Shown here piece after piece: positions 1-8,476 of a DNA stretch of 64,000 bases. Every line of letters starts with the position of its first letter. The stretch's first letter is position 1. A program made the translations under genes and the position numbers. The notes beneath the pieces are model-generated. The model was given only the letters and a program-made list of their open reading frames with translations. It did no database searches and was not told where the DNA came from. The stretch is from Paraburkholderia humisilvae (lineage in GTDB: Bacteria > Pseudomonadota > Gammaproteobacteria > Burkholderiales > Burkholderiaceae): positions 248,001-312,000 of the forward strand of contig NZ_CADIKH010000002.1 of the NCBI RefSeq assembly GCF_902859855.1. Direction: 5' to 3'.

Positions 1-517
1 TGCGCGCAGCCTCGCGAACTCGGCGGCGACGCTGTGGCATCCGAAGTCGCACTTCGACTGGGTGCGGCCCGGCGTGATGCTGTATGGCGCATCGCCGTCG
101 GGCGTGCACGCGGATATCCGCAGCAGCGGGCTGCAACCGGCGATGACGCTCGCGTCGGAATTGATCGCAGTGCAAACGCTGCCCGAAGGCGAGACGATCG
201 GTTATGGGTCCATTTTCAAGGCGCGCGCGGGGATGCGCGTCGGAGTGGTGGCCTGCGGCTATGCGGACGGCTACTCGCGCGTCGCGCCCGAAGGCACACC
301 GATCGTCGTCGACGGGATTCGCACGCGGGTCGTCGGGCGCGTGTCGATGGACATGATTACCGTTGATCTGACGCCCTGCCCGCAGGCAGGCATCGGCTCG
401 CGCGTCGAGCTGTGGGGTAATGCGCTGCCGATCGACGATGTCGCGCAGGCGTGCGGCACGATCGGCTACGAGCTGATGTGCGCGGTGGCGATGCGCGTGC
501 CGGTGCGCGCCGAGTAG
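1..517 (+). CDS. alr: Alanine racemase, C-terminal part (5' end outside window)
   Basis: PLP-dependent racemase that converts L-alanine to D-alanine for peptidoglycan. Only about the last 170 residues are present; the reading frame is open from base 2, giving [10 protein letters not shown] and then VRPGVMLYG. The C-terminal beta domain is recognisable from [10 protein letters not shown], which carries the second catalytic tyrosine of the family, and from the conserved block [13 protein letters not shown]. The frame stops at TAG 515-517. radA follows on the same strand after 94 bases. I cannot tell the anabolic (alr) from the catabolic (dadX) paralogue from this fragment; the radA neighbourhood fits Burkholderia alr. 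Confidence 0.93.
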   Translation, partial: ARSLANSAATLWHPKSHFDWVRPGVMLYGASPSGVHADIRSSGLQPAMTLASELIAVQTLPEGETIGYGSIFKARAGMRVGVVACGYADGYSRVAPEGTPIVVDGIRTRVVGRVSMDMITVDLTPCPQAGIGSRVELWGNALPIDDVAQACGTIGYELMCAVAMRVPVRAE

Positions 518-611
518 CACACCAAATAGCGCATCGGAAAGTGCATAGGAAAAGCAGCAGGCCGCTTTTCCGCATCGATGACAATACGAATCAGACAAAG
601 GCTTAAGCCGC

Positions 612-1988
612 GTGGCTAAACAGAAAACGTTGTACACCTGCACCGAATGCGGCGCGTCCGCGCCGAAATGGCAAGGCCAGTGCCCGTCCTGCAGCGCATG
701 GAATACGCTGGTCGAGACGGTCGCCGAATCGGCATCCGCGCATCGCTTCCAGTCGCTCGCGAAGAGTGCGCCCGTGCAGCGGCTCGCCGACATTGAAGCA
801 TCCGACGTGCCACGCTTCTCCACCGGTGTCGGCGAATTCGATCGCGTGCTCGGCGGCGGCCTCGTCGCGGGCGGTGTGGTGCTGATCGGCGGTGATCCGG
901 GCATCGGCAAATCGACGCTGCTGCTGCAGTCGCTGGCGCAGATCGCCAGCGAGCGGCGCGCGCTCTACGTGAGCGGCGAAGAATCGGCCGCGCAGATTGC
1001 GTTGCGTGCGCAACGATTGGCGCTGCTCGAGCCGGGCGCGCACGCGAGCGAACTGAAGCTGCTGGCCGAAATCCAGCTCGAAAAAATCCAGGCGACGCTT
1101 ATCGAGGAGCGGCCCGATGTGGCCGTGATCGATTCGATCCAGACCATCTATTCCGAAGCGCTGACGTCGGCGCCCGGATCGGTCGCGCAGGTGCGCGAAT
1201 GTGCGGCGCAGTTGACGCGTATCGCGAAGCAGTCGGGCACCGCGATCATCATGGTCGGGCACGTGACGAAGGAGGGCAATCTCGCGGGCCCGCGCGTGCT
1301 CGAACATATCGTCGACACGGTGCTGTACTTCGAAGGCGATACGCATTCTTCGTTTCGCCTCGTGCGCGCGTTCAAGAACCGCTTCGGCGCGGTCAACGAA
1401 CTTGGTGTGTTTGCGATGACCGAGCGAGGCCTGCGTGGCGTCGCGAATCCGTCCGCGCTCTTTCTGTCGCAGCACGAACAGATCGTGCCGGGCTCGTGTG
1501 TGCTCGTCACGCAGGAAGGCACGCGGCCACTGCTGGTCGAGGTGCAGGCGCTGGTGGACACCGCTAATGTGCCGAATCCGCGGCGCCTCGCGGTCGGCCT
1601 CGAGCAGAACCGGCTTGCCATGCTGCTTGCGGTGTTGCACCGGCACGCGGGCATCGCGTGTTTCGATCAGGACGTCTTTCTGAATGCGGTGGGCGGTGTG
1701 AAGATCACCGAGCCGGCTGCGGACCTCGCGGTGCTGCTGGCAATCCACTCGTCGATGCGCAACAAACCGCTGCCGAAAGGCTTGATCGTATTCGGCGAAG
1801 TCGGACTCGCGGGTGAGATCCGGCCGTCGCCGCGTGGCCAGGAGCGGCTGAAGGAAGCCGCGAAGCTCGGCTTTTCAATCGCGCTGATTCCGAAGGCGAA
1901 CGCACCCAAGCAGGCGATCGACGGCTTGCAGGTGATCGCGGTCGAACGCATCGAGCAGGCGATCGACCGCGTGCGCACGCTCGAATAA
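612..1988 (+). CDS. radA: DNA repair protein RadA
   Basis: RecA-related ATPase that helps process recombination intermediates (branch migration). The 458-residue length is normal for the family. Domains in order: an N-terminal C4 zinc finger (YTCTECG...CPSC, residues about 8-27), a RecA-like core with Walker A GGDPGIGKST (about 93-102), the RadA signature KNRFG (about 255), and a C-terminal Lon-protease-like domain ending near 455. The start is GTG at 612, giving VAKQKTLYTC; an AAAGG stretch lies about 11 bases upstream. All the hallmark motifs are intact, so I infer a functional protein. Confidence 0.97.
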   Translation: MAKQKTLYTCTECGASAPKWQGQCPSCSAWNTLVETVAESASAHRFQSLAKSAPVQRLADIEASDVPRFSTGVGEFDRVLGGGLVAGGVVLIGGDPGIGKSTLLLQSLAQIASERRALYVSGEESAAQIALRAQRLALLEPGAHASELKLLAEIQLEKIQATLIEERPDVAVIDSIQTIYSEALTSAPGSVAQVRECAAQLTRIAKQSGTAIIMVGHVTKEGNLAGPRVLEHIVDTVLYFEGDTHSSFRLVRAFKNRFGAVNELGVFAMTERGLRGVANPSALFLSQHEQIVPGSCVLVTQEGTRPLLVEVQALVDTANVPNPRRLAVGLEQNRLAMLLAVLHRHAGIACFDQDVFLNAVGGVKITEPAADLAVLLAIHSSMRNKPLPKGLIVFGEVGLAGEIRPSPRGQERLKEAAKLGFSIALIPKANAPKQAIDGLQVIAVERIEQAIDRVRTLE

Positions 1989-2183
1989 CGTATTAAGCAC
2001 GCGTTGTATTGATGTGGCGTGACGTGGCATGATGCATCGGGGCTTGGGCATAGGCGCGCACGCGCATGGTGCGTGGCGTAATCCGCTGTAAATTTCCTGC
2101 GGGCGGCTGTAACCCAGAATCCACACGATTTCCCTATTCTTTGGCGCATAGGCAATCCGTCGAGAACGGAAAAAGGATGCGTC

Positions 2184-2447
2184 TTGAAACAGACTCGTGA
2201 AACCGAAGCGGATCGGCTCGCGAACCTGCGTGGCTGCCGCGTATCGCCGCCGATCGCCCAGCCGTGGGGCTACAGCTGCCGGATCGTCGAATGGATCGAC
2301 CCGGGCGGACAGATCTCGCGCCGCGTCGTTGCGGAGGATGTCACGCCGGACGAAGTGCGCGCAACGATCCGTGCGCACGTGCAAGGCCGCAAGCATGTGC
2401 TGGTCGATGACGAGCGGCAGCCGAGGCAGACGTTGCCGCGGCGTTAG
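2184..2447 (+). CDS. Small conserved hypothetical protein, DUF2866-like
   Basis: An 87-residue soluble, basic protein without signal peptide or membrane segment. It resembles the small DUF2866 family that I associate with Burkholderia; this assignment is from memory and tentative. Function unknown. The start is TTG at 2184, supported by an AAAGGA ribosome-binding site at 2172-2177 (6-base spacing). The nearby ATG at 2177 is in another frame and ends after seven codons. The middle of the protein (WGYSCRIVEWID...) has the alternating pattern of a small beta-rich fold. It stands alone between radA and a terminator at 2460. Confidence 0.6.
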   Translation: MKQTRETEADRLANLRGCRVSPPIAQPWGYSCRIVEWIDPGGQISRRVVAEDVTPDEVRATIRAHVQGRKHVLVDDERQPRQTLPRR

Positions 2448-2459
2448 CAGAGTGACAGG

Positions 2460-2478
2460 GCGGCCATGGCCGCTTTTT
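2460..2478 (+). terminator. Rho-independent terminator after the DUF2866-like gene
   Basis: GCGGCC, two bases, then GGCCGC followed by TTTTT (2474-2478). A short GC stem with a T-run, 12 bases after the stop codon of the small gene. Confidence 0.7.
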
Positions 2479-2549
2479 GCTTTTGGACCCCCGTAGTAAG
2501 CCGGTTACGGACACGCTTCGAGCGCCAATGCACTGCGCGCGTCATGCGC

Positions 2550-3668
2550 TCAGGCTATCGAGCCGCCCCATTGCGTGTTGATGTCGCTGCCGCCGCCGCT
2601 GGCCGCAGCGTCCGCGTTGTCCTGTTCTGCCGCGGCATAGGCATCGGGATTAAATAGCGGGTGTTGCGCCGCCTCGGCGGGCGTCAGCACCGGCGAAACA
2701 CAGCAGTTCATCGGTTCAAGCAGTTCGATCCATTCGGCGAGCGTGCGCGTCGCGAATAGCGTCATCAGTTCCTGCGTCAGCGCAATCGCGTCGTTTCCGC
2801 CTGTCGATTGCCCGAGGCTCCAATGGCGTTTGGCCCAATCGGGCCGGTTAAGCGCCGCGCAAAGCGTTTCCCAGAATTTGAGTTCCAGCGCCGCAACCGC
2901 GAGCCAGCGGTCGTCGCGTGTCCGGTACAGGTTGTAGCACGGCGCGCCGCCGTTCATCAGTCCGACGCCCGGCGCGGGCGCGCTACCATCGTTCACCAGC
3001 CCGACATGCGCGACGACATTGTGCGCATGCGTTGCGTGCGTCATCGACACATCGACGAAGCGGCCCTCGCCGCCGCGCGCGACGTGCCACAGCGAAGCGA
3101 GAATCTGTGTGACGGCGCTCAACGCGCCGCCGAGCAGGTCCGCGATCTGGAAGTTCGGCAGGATTGGCGCGCCATCGCGCGACGCGAGTTGATCGAGCAC
3201 GCCGGCATAGCTGATGTAGTTCAGATCGTGCCCGGCCAGCGCCGCGTACGGCCCGCTGGAGCCGTAACCGGTGATCGCGCAGTACACGAGCTTAGGGTTC
3301 AGTTCGCGCAACGCGTCATAGCCGAGCCCCAGCCGTTCCATCACACCTGGCCGGAAGCTTTCGACGACCACGTCCGCCTCACGCGCGAGCGCGCAGAGCA
3401 CCGTGTGGCCCGCTTCGGTTTTCAGATCGAGCCGCGTCACGCGCTTGCCGCGATTGACGATCTGATAGAAGACGCTGGGTCGGCCCTCAAGCTGGTCCGT
3501 CTCGCTTTGCATCATCACGCGCGATGCATCGCCGGCGCCGGGCGCTTCGATCTTCAGCACGTCGGCACCTAGTTCGGCAAGCCGCAGCGTGGCGACCGGG
3601 CCCGGCAGAAGGCGCGTCAGGTCGATCACGCGCAAGCCTTTCAATGCATCAGCAGAAGACAATGTCAC
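2550..3668 (-). CDS. CaiB/BaiF family CoA-transferase
   Basis: Class III CoA-transferase or alpha-methylacyl-CoA racemase-like enzyme, 372 residues, a normal length. The N-terminus (LKGLRVIDLTRLLPGP, then LAELGADVLKIEAPG) is the classic family opening. TGYGSSGPYAALAGHDLNY at about residue 135-150 holds the conserved aspartate that forms the acyl intermediate. KTEAGHTVLCALAREADVVVE is the usual Rossmann-like segment. The motif set looks somewhat closer to racemase (Mcr/AMACR-type) than to formyl-CoA transferase, but I cannot fix the substrate. It sits alone on the minus strand, 46 bases downstream of the ABC-F gene. Confidence 0.88.
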   Translation of the reverse strand: MTLSSADALKGLRVIDLTRLLPGPVATLRLAELGADVLKIEAPGAGDASRVMMQSETDQLEGRPSVFYQIVNRGKRVTRLDLKTEAGHTVLCALAREADVVVESFRPGVMERLGLGYDALRELNPKLVYCAITGYGSSGPYAALAGHDLNYISYAGVLDQLASRDGAPILPNFQIADLLGGALSAVTQILASLWHVARGGEGRFVDVSMTHATHAHNVVAHVGLVNDGSAPAPGVGLMNGGAPCYNLYRTRDDRWLAVAALELKFWETLCAALNRPDWAKRHWSLGQSTGGNDAIALTQELMTLFATRTLAEWIELLEPMNCCVSPVLTPAEAAQHPLFNPDAYAAAEQDNADAAASGGGSDINTQWGGSIA

Positions 3669-3714
3669 CCTCCCGGCGTTGGCGACGCGGTTAGCCGCGC
3701 CGTTAGCTGATCGG

Positions 3715-5682
3715 TCAGCCGATCTGTTCGAGTTCCTCGTGCGCTTCGAGCCATTGTGCTTCGAGCGTGTCGAGCTGCGCGGCGACTTCCGCCTGCCGAC
3801 GCAGCGCGTCGGTCAGTTTCGTCTTGAGTTCGGCGCTGTAGCTCGCCGGGTCCGCGACGAATGCATCGAGCGCAGCCTTCTCGGCGTTCAGCGCGTCCAT
3901 GTCCTTTTCGATCTTGGCAATGCGTGTTTGCAGCGGCTTTTTCAGGTGCGCAAGCTTCTGGCGCGTTTCGGCTTCCTGGCGGCGCTGTTCCTTGCGGTTC
4001 AAGCTGGCGTCGCCGTTCGCGCTGCCTGCGCCGTTGCCGGCTCCGCTATCGCCGCTTTGTGCCGCATCGCCCGCCTTTAGCGCCGCGCGTTGTTCGGCCG
4101 CGTGCTGCAGCAGCCAGTCGCGGTAGTCGTCGAGGTCGCCGTCGAACGGCTGCAGCCGATGTTTCGCGACGAGCATGAACTGATCCGTCGTCGCGCGCAA
4201 CAGATGCCGGTCATGCGATACGAGGATCAGGGTGCCTTCGAACTGCGCAAGCGCCATCGTCAATGCATGGCGTGTTTCGAGATCGAGGTGGTTGGTCGGT
4301 TCGTCGAGCAGCAGCAGGTTCGGCTTTTGCCAGATGATCAGCGCGAGCGCAAGGCGCGCCTTCTCGCCACCCGAAAACGGTGCGATCGCGGCAGTCGCCA
4401 TATCGCCGTTGAAGTTGAAGCCGCCGAGGAAGTCCCGCAGTTCCTGCTCGCGGGTATCGGGCGCGAGGCGCGCGAGGTGCTGCAAAGGGGAGTCGTGCAC
4501 GCGGAGCGTTTCGAGCTGATGCTGGGCGAAATAGCCGATACGCAGCCCCTTGCCTTGATGCAGATGGCCGCCCAGTGCATCGAGCGTACCGGCGAGCGTT
4601 TTGATCAGCGTCGACTTGCCCTGGCCGTTCGCACCCAGCAAGCCGATGCGCTGGCCGTTCTGGATAGATAGCGCGACGTGTTCGACGATCGGAATTTCGA
4701 CACCGTCGTCGGACCGATAGCCGCAGCGCACGCCGTCCATCACGATCATCGGGTTCGGCGCGGCATCCGGCGTGCGGAACTCGAACGTGAACGGCGACGC
4801 GACATGCGCGGGCGCGATCAGCTCCATCTTCTCGAGCGCCTTCATCCGGCTTTGCGCCTGACGCGCCTTGGTCGCTTTCGCCTTGAAACGGTCGATGAAG
4901 CTTTGCAGATGCTGGACAGTCTTCTGCTGCTTCTCGTAGGCGCTTTGCTGCAGCGCGAACTGCTGGGCGCGCAGGATTTCGAACTGCGAGTAGTTGCCGC
5001 CGTAGCGCTTGACCTGCCGGTTCTCCAGATGGAGCGTAACATTGCACACCGAATCGAGGAACTCGCGGTCGTGCGAGATGACGATCAGCGTGCCTGGATA
5101 GCGGTGCAGCCAGTCTTCGAGCCAGACGATCGCATCGAGGTCGAGGTGGTTCGTCGGTTCGTCGAGCAGCAGCAAGTCGGAGCGGCACATCAGCGCCTGC
5201 GCGAGATTGAGCCGCATGCGCCAGCCGCCCGAGAAGCTGCCGACGCTCGTGCGCGTTTGTTCGAGCGTGAAGCCGAGGCCGAGCAGCAAGGCTTCGGCCC
5301 GCGCGGGTGCGGTGTAGCCGTCCGCGTCGGCGAACGCCACATGCGCTTCGGCTTCGGCGGCGCCGTGATGCGCGGCCGAAGCGGCGGCGATGCGCGCTTC
5401 GATCGCGCGTAATGCGGCATCGCCATCGAGCGTATAGTCGAGCGCGCTTTTCTCGACGGCGGGCGTCTCCTGCGCGACATGCGCGATCTGCCAGGACGGC
5501 GGCCACGAAAAATCGCCCGCGTCCGCGTGCAGTTCGCCGCGCAGCACGGAAAAGAGCGTCGACTTACCCGCGCCGTTCGCGCCGACAAGCCCGGCTTTTT
5601 CGCCTGGGTTTAGCGTAAACGACGTCTGTTCGAAAAGCGGTTTGGTGCCGCGAGCGAGACTGAACTGGTTGAAGCGGATCAC
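3715..5682 (-). CDS. ABC-F family ATP-binding protein (YheS/Uup type)
   Basis: Soluble tandem-ATPase protein of the ABC-F family, whose members bind the ribosome E-site; it has no transmembrane partner here. 655 residues. First ATPase: Walker A GANGAGKST (about 36-44), signature FSGGWRMRL, Walker B LLLLDEPTNHLDLD. The linker helices that follow are rich in K, Q and A. Second ATPase: GANGQGKST, FSGGEKARLALAL, LLLLDEPTNHLDLE. The tail from about residue 535 is charged and Gly/Ala-rich, then forms a predicted coiled coil (EKDMDALNAEKAALDAF). The long tail and length are closer to E. coli YheS than to Uup. It is divergent from gpx. Confidence 0.92.
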   Translation of the reverse strand: MIRFNQFSLARGTKPLFEQTSFTLNPGEKAGLVGANGAGKSTLFSVLRGELHADAGDFSWPPSWQIAHVAQETPAVEKSALDYTLDGDAALRAIEARIAAASAAHHGAAEAEAHVAFADADGYTAPARAEALLLGLGFTLEQTRTSVGSFSGGWRMRLNLAQALMCRSDLLLLDEPTNHLDLDAIVWLEDWLHRYPGTLIVISHDREFLDSVCNVTLHLENRQVKRYGGNYSQFEILRAQQFALQQSAYEKQQKTVQHLQSFIDRFKAKATKARQAQSRMKALEKMELIAPAHVASPFTFEFRTPDAAPNPMIVMDGVRCGYRSDDGVEIPIVEHVALSIQNGQRIGLLGANGQGKSTLIKTLAGTLDALGGHLHQGKGLRIGYFAQHQLETLRVHDSPLQHLARLAPDTREQELRDFLGGFNFNGDMATAAIAPFSGGEKARLALALIIWQKPNLLLLDEPTNHLDLETRHALTMALAQFEGTLILVSHDRHLLRATTDQFMLVAKHRLQPFDGDLDDYRDWLLQHAAEQRAALKAGDAAQSGDSGAGNGAGSANGDASLNRKEQRRQEAETRQKLAHLKKPLQTRIAKIEKDMDALNAEKAALDAFVADPASYSAELKTKLTDALRRQAEVAAQLDTLEAQWLEAHEELEQIG

Positions 5683-5807
5683 GACAGGGCCGGGCTTGAG
5701 AAAAACGCTATTTTAGACTGTGCCGCCCGTTGTCATGCATCGTCCGTTCGGCCGACTGGCGCGAAAGCCCCGCGTACGTAAACTGATAACTTTCATCGGG
5801 AGCGCAT

Positions 5808-6302
5808 ATGGCAAAACCGGCAAACACATCGATCTATTCCTTCTCGGCTCGCACGCTGACGGGCGAGCCTGTCAGCTTCGAACGCTATCGTGGCAGGCCA
5901 TTGCTGATCGTCAATACCGCAAGCGAATGCGGATTCACGCCGCAGTACGCGGGCCTGCAACAGCTCCATGAGCAATACGCGGCGCGCGGGCTCGAGGTGC
6001 TGGGCTTTCCGTGCAACCAGTTCGGCAAGCAGGAACCGGGTGACGCGCAGCAGATCGGCAGCTTCTGCGACCGCAATTTCGGTGTGTCATTCCAACTGTT
6101 CGAGAAAATCGATGTGAAGGGCCCGCAAGCGCATCCGCTCTACAAGTATCTGACGAAGGTCGCACCGGGGCTGCTTGGTTTCGAGAGAATCAAATGGAAC
6201 TTCACGAAGTTTCTGGTCGACCGTGACGGCAATGTCGTGAAGCGGTATGCGCCGGTGACGAAACCCGAAGCGATCGTCGAGGATATCGAGCATCTGCTGT
6301 AG
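5808..6302 (+). CDS. Glutathione peroxidase family protein (cysteine type)
   Basis: Thiol peroxidase that reduces H2O2 and organic hydroperoxides, in bacteria often at the expense of thioredoxin. 164 residues, no signal peptide. The peroxidatic residue is an ordinary cysteine (C41 in NTASECGFTPQY), not selenocysteine. The family block GFPCNQFGKQEPG carries the conserved Gln and a second Cys that may resolve the first. WNFTKFLVDRDGN near 125-137 supplies the active-site Trp and Asn. ATG at 5808 is preceded by GGGAG. It is convergent with cls. Confidence 0.95.
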   Translation: MAKPANTSIYSFSARTLTGEPVSFERYRGRPLLIVNTASECGFTPQYAGLQQLHEQYAARGLEVLGFPCNQFGKQEPGDAQQIGSFCDRNFGVSFQLFEKIDVKGPQAHPLYKYLTKVAPGLLGFERIKWNFTKFLVDRDGNVVKRYAPVTKPEAIVEDIEHLL

Positions 6303-6337
6303 CGCTCGCTACGGGTTCGGTGCCAAAGGCCGTGCAG

Positions 6338-6423
6338 CGACAGAATGGGCGCCAACAGCGGCGCGGTTACAGGATTGGCGCCAACAACCGCGCGCTTACA
6401 AAATGGGCGCAAACAGCCGCGCC
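6338..6423. repeat. Three imperfect 29-bp tandem repeats covering the cls stop codon
   Basis: Units 6338-6366, 6367-6395 and 6396-6423. Units 1 and 2 match at 22 of 29 positions, units 2 and 3 at 22, units 1 and 3 at 21. The third unit is the last nine codons of cls (ARLFAPIL-stop, read on the minus strand). Read alone on that strand, the second unit gives ARLLAPIL-stop and the first PLLAPIL without a stop. The period is not a multiple of three. Confidence 0.85.
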
Positions 6424-8057
6424 ACATGCATCGCCATGCGCCGCCACGCGGGCGACTCGCGATATTCGCTACGGTCGATTTCGAACGATTCGGCGAAATC
6501 GCGCAATAGCATCGCTTCGACTTCGGCGGCGAAGCCGTGGTCGATTGTCAGCACCATGATTTCGAAGTTCAGCCGGAACGACCGGTTATCGAGATTCGCG
6601 CTGCCCACCGCGGCCGCCACGTCATCGATAAGCACCACCTTCTGGTGCAGGAAGCCCGGCCGGTAGCGAAACACACGCACGCCGGCCCGGATCGAGTCGT
6701 ACGCATAGAGCCGCGACGCTTCGAATACGACGATGTGGTCGCGCCGGCTCGGTATCAGGATGCGCACGTCCACGCCGCGCATCGCGGCGAGCCGCAGCGC
6801 CGAGAACACTGCCTCGTCGGGCACGAGGTACGGCGTCGTGATCCAGATACGCTTGCGCGCGGCGCTGATCGCCTCGACGAAGAACAGCGAACAGGTTTCC
6901 TGCTTGTCGGCGGGGCCGGACGGTATTACGAGGCAGTGCATGTCGCCGGCGCCATCGTCCGGTGTCGACGGGCGCGCCGATGTCGCCGCACTGTGTGCGG
7001 GTGTCGATAGCGGCACGCTTCCAGACGGATAGGGCGAAAGCGCCGCGGCGGCCGGCAGCGCGTCGGTTGCGGCGACGGGCTCGTCCTGCAGCGGCGCAGC
7101 CGACGCGGACAGCGCAACGCGCACGGAGGCCGGCACGGCGGCGCTCCGGGCGGGGGCCGGTGCTGCCGCCGCAACGCGCGCGCGCGGCGGCGCGTCGAGC
7201 GGCGGCAACTGCTGCGTCGCCCAGTACCAGTCTTCGGTGAACACGAACTGGATGCTCGCGACCGCCGGCCCGCGCACTTCGATATGCGTGTCGCGCCACG
7301 GCGAGAGCGGCGGCTTGCCGCCCAGATACTCGACGCCGATATTGTGGCCGCCGACGAACGCGCGCTCGCCGTCGACGACCACGATCTTGCGATGATTGCG
7401 GAAGTTGAGCTGGAAGCGGTTGACAAAGCGCCGGTTGGTCGCGAACGGATGCATCTCGACGCCGCCCGCCCGCATCGCGGCGACATAGCGATGCGGCAGG
7501 TCGAAGCTGCCGATGCTGTCGTACAGCACGTACGCGCGCACGCCTTGCGCAACTTTGGCGATCAGCGCGTCCTTGATCAGTTCGCCGAGCGCGTCCGCGC
7601 GCACGATGAAGAACTGCACGATCACATAGCTGCGCGCGCTTTCGATCGCTTCAAGGATGGCGGAGAACGTTGCCTCGCCGTTGACGAGCGTGCGCACCGA
7701 GTTGCCGGACACGAACGGCATGCCGGACAGGTGCGTGAGCGAGCGCACCAGGTGTTCGCCGAGTGCTTGCGTGGGGCGTTCCTGCGACGATGAGTCGATG
7801 TGCCACTCAGGCGGCTGCGCGCGTGTGCGCAGCAGTTCATTGCCGAAGCGGCGCGCGTCGACGTAGCCGGCGAATTTGCTGCGGCCGAGAAACAGATACG
7901 GAATCAGCGTCAGATAGGGCATCGCGACAAGCGACACCGCCCATGCGATCGCGCCTTGCGAGGTACGGGTATGCAGGACTGCATGGCACGCGGCGATGAC
8001 ACCTAGCAGGTGACAGAAGAACACGAGCGTGCCGATGTGAAGCAGATCGAATTGCAT
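6396..8057 (-). CDS. cls: Cardiolipin synthase (phospholipase D superfamily)
   Basis: Membrane enzyme that joins two phosphatidylglycerols into cardiolipin. MQFDLLHIGTLVFF at 8057 begins the expected two N-terminal membrane segments; the frame stays open to 8162, but that extension lacks membrane character, so I prefer 8057 (553 residues). Two HKD motifs are present: HRKIVVVDGERAFVGGHN and HQKVVLIDDVAAAVGSAN. Between them lies an insertion of roughly 90 residues rich in Ala, Pro and Ser (about 6940-7205) that E. coli ClsA lacks as far as I know; it looks like a disordered linker. The last codons form part of the 29-bp repeat. No clear ribosome-binding site supports either start. Confidence 0.9.
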   Translation of the reverse strand: MQFDLLHIGTLVFFCHLLGVIAACHAVLHTRTSQGAIAWAVSLVAMPYLTLIPYLFLGRSKFAGYVDARRFGNELLRTRAQPPEWHIDSSSQERPTQALGEHLVRSLTHLSGMPFVSGNSVRTLVNGEATFSAILEAIESARSYVIVQFFIVRADALGELIKDALIAKVAQGVRAYVLYDSIGSFDLPHRYVAAMRAGGVEMHPFATNRRFVNRFQLNFRNHRKIVVVDGERAFVGGHNIGVEYLGGKPPLSPWRDTHIEVRGPAVASIQFVFTEDWYWATQQLPPLDAPPRARVAAAAPAPARSAAVPASVRVALSASAAPLQDEPVAATDALPAAAALSPYPSGSVPLSTPAHSAATSARPSTPDDGAGDMHCLVIPSGPADKQETCSLFFVEAISAARKRIWITTPYLVPDEAVFSALRLAAMRGVDVRILIPSRRDHIVVFEASRLYAYDSIRAGVRVFRYRPGFLHQKVVLIDDVAAAVGSANLDNRSFRLNFEIMVLTIDHGFAAEVEAMLLRDFAESFEIDRSEYRESPAWRRMAMHVARLFAPIL

Positions 8058-8476
8058 AAGCGCGCAAAGGAGCGTTCGAAGCGCTGCCGGCCCAGTGATA
8101 CCGCATGCGGCGGCGACTTGCCCCGGGGTTGCATGAGCGGATGCATCGGCGACGGAGCGCACGGAGGGGCCGGACAGCCTCGTACCGCGCCCATCTTACC
8201 GAACCGTGCGACGGCTTTGCGAGTTAGCCCGATCTTGCGTGTGGACAAGCGCATCGTCCGGCCGGACCGATTGCCCTACGCAGCCGTCGTGCGGCGCTGG
8301 CCGCCGTGTTCATTGCTGCGGGGCTTGCGGTGATCTTTACTCACCTTAGCCTGAACTTGCTGCACCACAGCAACACAACCTGCTGGCGCGGCGCGACAAC
8401 CTGAATTCTCAAGTACGGCTGTCAAACACACCTGATTCAGCGTGCCCGATCGACCTCGCCCGCCACGCCCATCACA
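8058..8476. other. Region between prmB and cls, no gene seen
   Basis: 419 bases between two minus-strand genes. The left part (to 8162) can be read as an N-terminal extension of cls but has no membrane or domain character. 8330-8440 is less GC-rich than its surroundings and could hold the cls promoter, but no convincing -35/-10 pair or terminator was found. Confidence 0.4.

Noticed and set aside
549..575. Possible terminator after alr
   Set aside because: Only a weak AAAAGC/GCTTTT match around GGCC; stem too short and no T-run.
6338..6423. Possible CRISPR array (29-base repeats)
   Set aside because: The repeats are directly adjacent without spacers and derive from the cls coding end.
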